Source: Pseudofrankia coriaricola
GTDB taxonomy: Bacteria > Actinomycetota > Actinomycetes > Frankiales > Frankiaceae
Direction: 5' to 3'
Assembly: GCF_001854805.1 (NCBI RefSeq)
Contig: NZ_MBLO01000113.1
Span: 1 to 64,000, forward strand
DNA: 64,000 nucleotides
Below are positions 1-7,400 of this stretch, one piece after another (within the stretch, counting starts at the first letter, position 1; the number at the start of each line of letters is the position of its first letter). The translations under genes and the position numbers were made by a program. The notes beneath the pieces are model-generated. The model was not told the origin of the DNA, ran no database searches, and saw only the letters and a program-made list of their open reading frames with translations.

Positions 1-1
1 C

Positions 2-1822
2 GCGACCGTCGCCGCCCTGCCGGTCGGGCGCTGGGGCGCCCGACGGGCTGGTTCCTGGTTGGCCTGAGATTCCGGGGCCGGGCTGGTCACGGGCCGAGGC
101 GTTGGCCGGGACCGTCGGCTCCGCGACGGTCAGCGCTGGGTCGCTGGCGCGACCGTCGCCCGGGACGGCTGATGCTGGGTCGCTGACGCGACCATCGCTC
201 GGGACGGTCAGTGCTGGGTCGCTGGCGCGACCGTCGCTGGTCTGCCGGTCGGGTGTTGGGGTGGCCGACGGGTTGGGTTCTGGGTGGCCTGAGACTCCGG
301 GAGCGGGCTGGTCACGGGCCGCGACGGGCCGCTGAGCCTGCGCCGGGACTCCCGTTCTGGCCCTCGCGACATTCAGCCGCGGCCACGCCACGTCACCCGA
401 AGCCGTCTCCAGCTCCCCTACGTGCACCCCCACGCCGGCCAGCGTCTCACGGGCAGCAGCAAGCCCGCTACGCACAGCTCCCTCCATGGTGGCCGGCCAG
501 CCGGTGTCGGTCCACGCGCCGGCCAGGGCGAACCCGGGCAGACCGGTCTTCGCCGCCGCGCGCAGCGCAAGCGATCCGGGCGCCTGCTGGAAGGTCGCGG
601 TGCGCTCCCTGGTGACGAAGACCTCGACCAGCTCCGCGTCACGCGCGGCCGGGAGGATGCGGCGCGTCTCGGCGACGAACTCGGCGCCGAGCTCCGCCGC
701 GGGCCGGTCCACCCAGGGCGCGGCGGCCGACTGGGAGAGGGCCAGATACTGCGATCCGGGCGGCGCGACGCCGGCGGCGGCGAGGCCCGAGGGGCCTGTC
801 CGGTCGAAGATCCACTGGACGGGCGAACCGGTGGCCGCGAGGAACGGGCGGTCCATCACCTGGCGATCGAAGATCATGTGGATGTTGACGATCGGGGAGG
901 CGCCGAGGCCCTCCAGGCTCGCCGGGTCGGGGTGGGCGCCCGGGGGCAGCAGCGCCGCCGCGGCCGGCGGCGGCACGGCGAGCACGACGGCGTCGGCCGT
1001 CAGCACGTCCGAGTCCCCGCGCTCCGTCCCGCCAGAGGTGATCGAGAGCTCGTAGCCGGTGTCGGTTCTCGTGATCTGGCGGACCTTCACGCTGGTCCGC
1101 ACGTCCGCGCCGAGGTCGGCGAGAGCCTTGGCCGCGGCCTCGCCATGCAGCTGCTGCAGCGGCACGTCGGCCCAGCCGATGTCGGCGGCATCGGCCCGCT
1201 CGAGCAGTCCGGAGCGGACGACCTTGGCGGCCAGCGCCAGCGACGCCTCGGCGGCCGGGGCGTTGAGCGTGGCGACGGTGAGCAGCTCCCACAGCGCCTC
1301 GGTGGCGACGGCGCCCTGGCGGTGCGTGGCGAGCCAGCCGCCGAACGAGGCACCGTCGACCTTCGGCGAGCGCTGGTCGAGCCGGCCGATCTGGAGCGCG
1401 GCCAGCGCCGCGGAGACCCGCTGGCCCACCGGCAGCGCCTTGTAGCCGAGCAGGGCGGGCGCCAGGTGCAGCGGCGCCGGCAGCCGCGCCTTCGTGCGGC
1501 GCAGCCGGGCACGCTCACCCGGGCGGTCACCCAGCAGCACCTCGACGTCGAGCCGGGGCTGCAGCGTGGTCAGGTGCTCCACGCCGAGGCGCCCCAGGAA
1601 ACCGCGGTAGGCGGTGCAGCAGCGCATGAACACGTGCTGGCCGGTGTCCACCCACAGGCCCTTGCGGTCGAACGACGCCGTGGCGCCGCCAAGACGCGGC
1701 CTGGTCTCCAGCAGCACCACCTCGGCCCCGCCATCGGCGGCCATCAGCGCGGCCGCGAGCCCCGCGAGCCCACCGCCGACGACCGCGACCCGCGGCCGGG
1801 CACTGCCCCCCTCGCCCGTCAT
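2..1822 (-). CDS. hpnE: HpnE, squalene-associated FAD-dependent desaturase/oxidase (3' end outside window)
   Basis: Last step of the HpnC-HpnD-HpnE route to squalene, in which hydroxysqualene is reduced to squalene for hopanoid synthesis (family knowledge). ATG at 1822. The N-terminus shows a dinucleotide fold (GGGLAG, residues 16-21) followed by an acidic strand end and RPRLGG, typical of FAD amine oxidase/desaturase-like proteins. The C-terminal FAD motif AGAWTDTGWPATMEGAVRSG is near residues 430-450. The frame stays open to the window edge, giving over 600 codons where relatives have roughly 430-480. The excess is a Pro/Ala/Ser/Asp tail built from 13-residue repeats of the type SDGRASDPALTV. 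The start overlaps the hpnD stop by 4 bases (ATGA). Function confident; real stop codon unseen. Confidence 0.88.
   Translation of the reverse strand, partial: MTGEGGSARPRVAVVGGGLAGLAAALMAADGGAEVVLLETRPRLGGATASFDRKGLWVDTGQHVFMRCCTAYRGFLGRLGVEHLTTLQPRLDVEVLLGDRPGERARLRRTKARLPAPLHLAPALLGYKALPVGQRVSAALAALQIGRLDQRSPKVDGASFGGWLATHRQGAVATEALWELLTVATLNAPAAEASLALAAKVVRSGLLERADAADIGWADVPLQQLHGEAAAKALADLGADVRTSVKVRQITRTDTGYELSITSGGTERGDSDVLTADAVVLAVPPPAAAALLPPGAHPDPASLEGLGASPIVNIHMIFDRQVMDRPFLAATGSPVQWIFDRTGPSGLAAAGVAPPGSQYLALSQSAAAPWVDRPAAELGAEFVAETRRILPAARDAELVEVFVTRERTATFQQAPGSLALRAAAKTGLPGFALAGAWTDTGWPATMEGAVRSGLAAARETLAGVGVHVGELETASGDVAWPRLNVARARTGVPAQAQRPVAARDQPAPGVSGHPEPNPSATPTPDRQTSDGRASDPALTVPSDGRVSDPASAVPGDGRASDPALTVAEPTVPANASARDQPGPGISGQPGTSPSGAPAPDRQGGDGR
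125..241. repeat. Three tandem 39-bp units inside the hpnE tail
   Basis: Units at 125-163, 164-202 and 203-241 differ by a few bases each. 39 bp is 13 codons, so repeat-number changes keep the reading frame. The flanks also repeat with a 225-bp (75-codon) period: the sequence starting at position 1 is closely matched by that starting at 226, giving a nested repeat. Confidence 0.9.
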
Positions 1823-2760
1823 CGAGCCACACCCTCGGCACCACCGGCACCACCGGGCGCGTCGCGCCGGACACCCTCGGGACGGCCGGCCAGGTTACGC
1901 ACCGCGACCAGCGCCTTCTCCCGGCCCGGCAGCGACAGCCGCTGCGTCAGCACGGCCGTCGGGTCGGTCCGGATACGCCGGTTGAGACGCAGGTAGATGC
2001 CGGCCATCGCGCCGCAGCACGCGGCGCTGCGCCGGTCGAGCAGCCCCAGCAGGGCCAGGCCCCGGTCGTACCACTCGTCGGCCCGCGCCGCGCTGGTGCG
2101 CAGGTAGCCGACCAGGGCGTCCTCGGGCCCGCCCAGCCGGCCGTTCGCGTCGACGGCGAGCTTCACCCCGGCGGCGGCGAGCTCGGCCTGCGGCAGGTAG
2201 ACCCGCCCGTTCAGCAGGTCCTCGCGCACGTCGCGCAGGATGTTGGTCTGCTGCAGGGCGACGCCGAGGGCGTCGGCGATCGCCGGCGCGTCCCCGCGGC
2301 CCGCGGCCTCCTTCGTCCCGAAGATCCCGAGCGAGAGCCGGCCGATCGTGCCCGCGACCAGGCGGCAGTACCCGACCATGTCGTCGAACGTCTCGTACGT
2401 GCCGGGCACGATGTCGCTCTCGACGCCGTCCGCCAGCTCGATGAACGCCTCGAGCGGGATCGGGAAGCGCCGGGCCGCGTCGGCGAGCGCCACGATCACC
2501 GGGTCGGAGCTGTCCGGGTCCAGGCCACGGATGTCGGCGCGCGCCTTGGCCAGGCCCTCGATCTTCTGCTCGTCCGGCAGGTCGCCGTCGCCGATGTCGT
2601 CGAGCCGGCGGGAGAAGGCGTAGACGGCGGACAGCGCGGCCCGCCGATCGGCCGGCAGCAGCCGGATGCCCCAGGAGAAGTTCCGCGCCGCCTGCTTGGT
2701 GATCTCCTCGCAGGCGGCGTAGGCCTCAGCGACGGTCGGCCGAGGCGCGGCGGCGGTCAT
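1819..2760 (-). CDS. hpnD: HpnD, presqualene diphosphate synthase
   Basis: Condenses two farnesyl diphosphates to presqualene diphosphate, the first step of the HpnCDE route (family knowledge). The 313-aa product has both Asp-rich motifs of trans-isoprenyl head-to-head synthases: RRLDDIGDGD near residue 52 and NILRDVREDLLNGRVYLP near residue 175. NFSWGIRLLP near the N-terminus is also typical of the HpnD/CrtB group. There is no transmembrane segment, so it is probably a soluble or peripheral enzyme. It overlaps hpnC by 4 bases upstream and hpnE by 4 bases downstream, so the three genes should be translationally coupled. CrtB phytoene synthase is the alternative within the superfamily, but the hpnC and hpnE neighbours argue for HpnD. 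Confidence 0.93.
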   Translation of the reverse strand: MTAAAPRPTVAEAYAACEEITKQAARNFSWGIRLLPADRRAALSAVYAFSRRLDDIGDGDLPDEQKIEGLAKARADIRGLDPDSSDPVIVALADAARRFPIPLEAFIELADGVESDIVPGTYETFDDMVGYCRLVAGTIGRLSLGIFGTKEAAGRGDAPAIADALGVALQQTNILRDVREDLLNGRVYLPQAELAAAGVKLAVDANGRLGGPEDALVGYLRTSAARADEWYDRGLALLGLLDRRSAACCGAMAGIYLRLNRRIRTDPTAVLTQRLSLPGREKALVAVRNLAGRPEGVRRDAPGGAGGAEGVAR

Positions 2761-4064
2761 CGAGCGCCCCCCTCGTCCGTCGGCCGTGTCTCGGTCGCGG
2801 CTCCTGCCTCTGGCACGGCTTCTGTCGCGGTCACGGCCCCTGTTCCGGTCACGTTCGCGGCGACGTCCCCCACTGGGGTATCCCCAGCGCCGGGGCCGCT
2901 GCTCGTGCCCGCCGACGTGGCGGGCGCCACGCTCGGTGCCCCCACCGAGGTGGCGGCGCTCACCGAGGTGACAGCGCTCACCGCGGCCGGGCTCGCAGTT
3001 GGAATGGACGACGGGGCCGGGGGCTCACACAGCGGCGACAGGCTGTTCGCGCCGGCCGCGGCGGCACGCGCGGAGGGGGCGTAGGACCGGGTAGTCACCC
3101 ACAGTGTGGCGGCAACCACCCGCTGCTTGTTCGCCTTCGGCGCGCCGCCGAGCACGTCGTAGCCGGACTGCCGGACGGCGTGCAGCGCCGCGCGCCCGCC
3201 GCCGACGAAGCCCGCGATCGCCAGCCGCATCCGGCCGCGCAGCAGGCTCGCCAGCGGCGCCCCCTGGTCGAGGATGGTGGTCGCCCTGGCGACCTGGAAG
3301 GCCATCAGGTTGCGCAGCGCCGGCGAGGCGGTCGAGGCCGCGAGGTCGCGCTCGGTGACGCCGAAGGTGTCCATATCCTCCAGCGGCAGGTAGATCCGGC
3401 CGGCGGCGTAGTCCTCGGCGACGTCCTGCAGGTGCTCGGCGAGCTGCAGCGCGGTGCACACCCGGTCGGAGAGGATCAGCCGGTCCGGTGTGGCCTGGCC
3501 GAGCACGCCCAGCACCATCCGCCCGATCGGGTCGGCCGAGAGCGTGCAGTAGCGCAGCAGGTCGTCGAACGTGTCGTACCGGGTCACCCACTGGTCCATC
3601 CGGTTGGCCTCGACCAGCCGCAGGAACGGCTCAGCGGGCAGGTCGCAGGCCCGAACGGTGCCGGCGAGCCGCTGGTGGACGGGCAGGTGCGGCTCGCTGG
3701 TCCAGATCAGCTCCAGGTCGGCGGCGAGCCGGTCGAGCAGGGCGAGCCGGTCGCCGGGTGCCTCGTCGCCGATGTCATCGACGAGCCGGGCGAACCCGTA
3801 GAGCGCCTTGAAGTGGTCGCGGATGCCGGCGGGCAGCACCATGGGCGAGACCGGGAAGTTCTCCCCGTAGGCGGCGCGCAGCACCTCGTCGGTCGTCGTC
3901 GCGAGGTCGGTGACCCCCGCCGGCTCGGCTCGCCGCGGCCGGCCGCGCTGGGCCTGCTCCGAGGCCTGCGGACGCGTGGCGTCGCCGGTCTCCTCGGCGG
4001 TCCGCGCCAGCGGGTCGTTGGGGGAGCCACTACCGCCCTGTGACCGGATGTCGGTGGTGGTCAT
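2757..4064 (-). CDS. hpnC: HpnC, hydroxysqualene synthase, with long disordered C-terminal tail
   Basis: Converts presqualene diphosphate to hydroxysqualene (family knowledge). ATG at 4064 is preceded by a good GGAGAGG ribosome site. The 435-aa product has GFARLVDDIGDE (near residue 91) and QLAEHLQDVAEDYAAGRIYLP (near residue 210), the two Asp-rich motifs of squalene synthase-like enzymes. The catalytic core spans about residues 50-325. The last 110 or so residues are low-complexity Ala/Ser/Thr/Val/Pro, and there is also a 50-residue polar N-terminal extension; both lie outside the usual family length of about 280-300. It is first in the hpnCDE operon. No squalene-hopene cyclase is in view; it may lie beyond the left edge. 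Confidence 0.92.
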   Translation of the reverse strand: MTTTDIRSQGGSGSPNDPLARTAEETGDATRPQASEQAQRGRPRRAEPAGVTDLATTTDEVLRAAYGENFPVSPMVLPAGIRDHFKALYGFARLVDDIGDEAPGDRLALLDRLAADLELIWTSEPHLPVHQRLAGTVRACDLPAEPFLRLVEANRMDQWVTRYDTFDDLLRYCTLSADPIGRMVLGVLGQATPDRLILSDRVCTALQLAEHLQDVAEDYAAGRIYLPLEDMDTFGVTERDLAASTASPALRNLMAFQVARATTILDQGAPLASLLRGRMRLAIAGFVGGGRAALHAVRQSGYDVLGGAPKANKQRVVAATLWVTTRSYAPSARAAAAGANSLSPLCEPPAPSSIPTASPAAVSAVTSVSAATSVGAPSVAPATSAGTSSGPGAGDTPVGDVAANVTGTGAVTATEAVPEAGAATETRPTDEGGAR

Positions 4065-4292
4065 GCGCCTCTCCTTCGGGGGCGATCTGCGCGCACGGCG
4101 CTGGCGAAGCTGGTCGGGCTCGGGACCAGGCTGGCCGCTGGAGACACGATCAGGCTGTTCGGTCGCATCTGGAGCGGCGTTCTCCTGGAGTCTCGGGGCT
4201 CACGGCGGCTGCCGGCTGCTCTGCTCGGGCTTCGGTCCTCGCTGTCGGCGGGTCCTCGCCGCCCGCGGGTGCCCGCTGTCGGCGGGTGCTCG

Positions 4293-5123
4293 CTATCCGA
4301 ACACGTTGGCCAGCCGCCGGTAGATCGGTGGCGCGGCCCCGTGCACGCGCGCCGCCAGGGACATCCACCCGGGCACCCAGACCTCGGCGTCACCGCGCCC
4401 GGCCGCCGCCAGCATCCGTTCAGCGACCAGGCCAGGGGGCAGTGGCTTGGGCCAGCGACGGACGTAGGGAGCGCCTCGACGGCGGAAGAACGGCGTGTCC
4501 ACCGCACCTGGTAAACACAGCGTCACCGTGATGCCTCGGCCGGCGACTTCGGCGCGCAGCGCGTCCGCGAACCCGATCAGCGCCGCCTTGCTCGCCGAGT
4601 ACCCCACCTCCCCGCGCACACCGAGCGCGCCCGCGACGCTGCCGACCAGCAGGATCCGGCCCTCGCCACGCTCGAGCATCGCGGGCAGGACCGCGCGGAC
4701 CAGCATCATCGGCGACAGCACGTTGACGGCGACCAGGTTGCGCAGGGCGGTCGACGACATGGCCTCGAACGGCCCGGCCGCGCCCACACCCGCCGAGCAG
4801 ACCAGCAGGTCGACATCGCCGAGGATCTCGACGGCGCGGGACGCGACAGCGTTCTCCGAGCCGACGACGGCGAGGTCGGTGGCGAACCGGTGGCCACCGG
4901 TCGCCGCCGCCACCTCGTCGAGGGCGACGCCGTTACGCCCGACCAGCAGCACCCGGGTGTCCTCGTGGGCGAGCTGGAGCGCGGCGGCTCGGCCGATTCC
5001 GCTGGACGCACCCGTGACAAGCGCGGTGCGCGGTGGCCAGGGAGCGGACGTGGCCGCCCGGGCCCTGCTGATCACCGGCCGGGAAGCCCGGTCCTGGACA
5101 GCGGGACGGGAGCGGGTGCTCAC
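4293..5123 (-). CDS. Short-chain dehydrogenase/reductase (SDR)
   Basis: A 276-aa classical SDR: TGASSGIG (residues 37-44) binds the nicotinamide cofactor, CSAG at 109-112 stands where NNAG is usual, and the catalytic triad is Ser162, Tyr175 and Lys179 (GYSASK). The C-terminus carries a Trp/Pro/Arg-rich stretch near residue 220 and ends in a hydrophobic segment, as in membrane-associated SDRs acting on lipid-like substrates. It lies 228 bases upstream of hpnC on the same strand, so it may belong to the hopanoid transcription unit, but no hopanoid-specific SDR signature is visible. Substrate unknown. The first 30 residues are polar and poorly conserved in character, so a later start is possible. 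Confidence 0.85.
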   Translation of the reverse strand: MSTRSRPAVQDRASRPVISRARAATSAPWPPRTALVTGASSGIGRAAALQLAHEDTRVLLVGRNGVALDEVAAATGGHRFATDLAVVGSENAVASRAVEILGDVDLLVCSAGVGAAGPFEAMSSTALRNLVAVNVLSPMMLVRAVLPAMLERGEGRILLVGSVAGALGVRGEVGYSASKAALIGFADALRAEVAGRGITVTLCLPGAVDTPFFRRRGAPYVRRWPKPLPPGLVAERMLAAAGRGDAEVWVPGWMSLAARVHGAAPPIYRRLANVFG

Positions 5124-6145
5124 GCCTCAGACACCTCCGGTCGCGTCGGCTGTCATGGCCGGCACGACGCCGGCCATGGCGGGGGCGGTCGCCCCCGGAG
5201 GGGCAGACATCATGTACCAGACCACCGGGAACCTGCCAGACGACAGCGAACACGATGAACCAGCCCAGTGTGCCGGCCCGGGCCCGTCGAGTGGCAGGCT
5301 AGATGAACATGCGGAGGCGTCCCCATATCCTCCACATCCCAACTGCCCGGCAAGGCCCCGACAGCCATCAACTGAACTGAACGTGCCCAGTGCTACAGCG
5401 GCAAGGTTGTGCGTCCGCGTTGACGCTGGGCCCGCCAAGGGCAGCCCCATCATTTCACCGCCCCCCGGCGATCCCGTCCATGGTCAGATGGATGACATCA
5501 CGCACCCAGCCCCGTCGGCGCGACCGATACTCGTCCACCGAAGGGTACGGAACGATTACCCAGAGCGCATCTTGCCGGCGCCCGGCCAACTATTCATTCG
5601 ATTTACGTCTGTGAATCAGGTTGGAATGACACACCGGCGACATGCGGTAGACATGATGGGGACATCTGGCGGAACACGGCTGTGACGCCGTTGTGACACG
5701 CGTTGCCCACCGGTAGCGACATTGCCTGCCGTCCGGCCGGGCCGTCACGCTCGACCGATGGTCACCGAGCCACCTGCGCACACGATCGCGAAGGTGCTCG
5801 CGGGCACCTTCACTGTCAGCGCACAGAGACCCCTCGCGTCGTAGAGCGGGCACGACGCTATGTCACCGCCCAGACACGGAACCATCTCCCACACAGACAC
5901 AACCCTACCGTCTCGGACAAACATGATCTAAAGGGGTGCCCGTGCGCGGTCAGTGTCGAACGGCCGTGACGTCTGGCGACGGGACCTGGTGATCTCGCAC
6001 AAGATCCGCCAGGCACGGCGATGCCTAACAGGCCAGCGAAAACCGCCGCCGGCACGCGCGGCCCGGACGCGCCCGCCGCGCCAGTCGCGCCAGTCGCGCC
6101 AGTCGCGCCAGTCGCGCCAGTCGCGCCAGTCGGAGCCTGCGGCAC
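5124..6145. other. Gene-poor 1-kb spacer of lower GC
   Basis: No reading frame here has the strongly G/C-biased third positions of the neighbouring genes. Much of 5230-5990 is visibly less GC-rich than its surroundings. The only structured element found is the 9-bp tandem repeat at 6078-6131. Genes on both sides are on the minus strand, so promoters for the SDR/hpn unit would lie at its left end; none could be pinned down. Confidence 0.6.
6078..6131. repeat. Six perfect tandem copies of GCGCCAGTC
   Basis: Six identical 9-bp units lie end to end, starting 15 bases beyond the stop codon of the adjacent minus-strand TetR gene. The 9-bp length means that any frame crossing it reads a tripeptide repeat. 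No protein with credible codon bias spans it. Confidence 0.92.
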
Positions 6146-7135
6146 CTACCGCGTGCCGACGCCGGCGAGGCCGCCCTGGCTCGCGCCGGGCGCGGCCGGG
6201 CCGGGCGGGCCCGCCGGGCGCCCGCCGCCCAGCGCCGCCATCGCGGCGTCCACGATCACGGACCGTACGTCTTCCGCGATGATCGGATGCGGTGGCCAGC
6301 TCACCTGCGCCCCGAGCACGCTTTCGGCCTTGATCTTGGACTCAGCCTTGGTCTCGGCGTCGGCGTCGGTCTCGGTGTCGGTCTCGGTGTCGGGCGCGGC
6401 CATGAGCGCCCCGGTGCCGCAGGTCACTCCCTCGCTGGCCGTCCCGCCGCCAGGGGCACGCGGCCGGCTGAAGGCGGCACCCAGGATGCCACTCTGCACC
6501 GCGCCGAGCGCGCAGCGCGCGCGCAGCAACGCGGTGGGCGTCGGGTCCGACCCGGCCAGGGCGCGGACAACCTCCTCCGAAAAGGAGAAGACGTCCTCTT
6601 CACCGATCTTGCGGTGAAGCACCGACGGGTCGTTGACGAACGCGCAAAGGATACTGCCCGGACCGGCGAGCAGGCCGGCCATCAGCTCGATGATCACCTT
6701 GGGCTCCGGCGGAGGAGCTCCCCTGACCAATTCCACGATTCGGGTGAGTTCGGTCACGAAGGGATCGAGCAGGGCATCGAGAATCGTCTCTTTTGACGGG
6801 AAGTGGTAGTACAGCGCGGCTTTGGTGAGCCCAAGGCGTTCGGCGATGTCCCGCACGGAGGTACCGGCGTAGCCATGCTCACCGAACAAGGAGACGGCGG
6901 CGTCGAGAATCCTGCCTCGGGTGTCGGTCCCCCGCACGCCAGTGGCCTCGGGGAGCCGGTCGGCGGGGACTGCTGGTGCGGCGCGGCCAGTCAGCGCGGG
7001 CCGGTGGGCGCGCCGGACCTGCTGGATCGGCTCCCTGACCTCCCCGATCGGCTCCGCCGATCGGGCAGGAACCCCGGATCCAGCAGGAACCCCGGACGGC
7101 GAAGCCTCACGCGCCCGGAGGCCTTCACCAGACAC
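6146..7135 (-). CDS. TetR-family regulator of the adjacent MMPL exporter
   Basis: DNA-binding one-component repressor. The TetR helix-turn-helix is at about residues 75-125 ([20 protein letters not shown], then [16 protein letters not shown]); the ligand domain follows. The family usually has about 200 residues; this frame encodes 329 from a GTG at 7135. The excess is a 70-residue polar N-terminus and a charged Thr/Asp/Glu/Lys insertion near residue 250. An in-frame GTG at 6937 (about 263 aa) is a reasonable alternative start because it sits just before the HTH. The gene is divergent from the MMPL transporter, and two TetR-like operators lie between them, so it probably represses both itself and the exporter. 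Inducer unknown. Confidence 0.85.
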   Translation of the reverse strand: MSGEGLRAREASPSGVPAGSGVPARSAEPIGEVREPIQQVRRAHRPALTGRAAPAVPADRLPEATGVRGTDTRGRILDAAVSLFGEHGYAGTSVRDIAERLGLTKAALYYHFPSKETILDALLDPFVTELTRIVELVRGAPPPEPKVIIELMAGLLAGPGSILCAFVNDPSVLHRKIGEEDVFSFSEEVVRALAGSDPTPTALLRARCALGAVQSGILGAAFSRPRAPGGGTASEGVTCGTGALMAAPDTETDTETDADAETKAESKIKAESVLGAQVSWPPHPIIAEDVRSVIVDAAMAALGGGRPAGPPGPAAPGASQGGLAGVGTR

Positions 7136-7236
7136 AGGTCCACCCTCCCGTATGGGAGTTGCCCCAGACGCGCGGGCACACGCGCCCCGGCGCCTCCCCG
7201 GTTGCTCGAAACCGTGATGTTAGCCTCCCGCTGACC

Positions 7237-7280
7237 TACCGAACGACCGGTAAGCTGTTCGGTAACCGACCGATCGGTAA
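7237..7280. promoter_or_regulatory. Double TetR-type operator between regulator and MMPL gene
   Basis: Two 17-bp near-copies, TACCGAACGACCGGTAA (7237-7253) and AACCGACCGATCGGTAA (7264-7280), agree at 14 of 17 positions and repeat with a 27-bp period. Each is partly palindromic; the second contains the perfect palindrome ACCGATCGGT. Their place in the divergent intergenic region fits a TetR binding site. Confidence 0.65.
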
Positions 7281-7400
7281 GGCCTAGCCGAGCGGGCCCA
7301 ACGACCGGCGAGCTCGCCCAGTACGCACACGGGCGATCACCCAGCGACATCCACAGCGATATCTGTCGACCCAGCGATACCTGTCGACCCGAGGAGAACC

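Noticed and set aside
75-330. CRISPR array in the leftmost repeats
   Set aside because: Units are directly adjacent without unique spacers, are in frame with hpnE and vary like coding repeats.
422-1996. Long plus-strand open frame opposite hpnE and hpnD
   Set aside because: Arg/Gly/Ala-rich translation with no family motif; it mirrors the G/C third-position bias of the true minus-strand genes.
5858-6145. 95-codon minus-strand frame beginning Met-Pro-Gln with a Thr-Gly-Ala repeat
   Set aside because: Its repeat comes from the 9-bp tandem array and the rest lacks local codon bias; no ribosome site or family.
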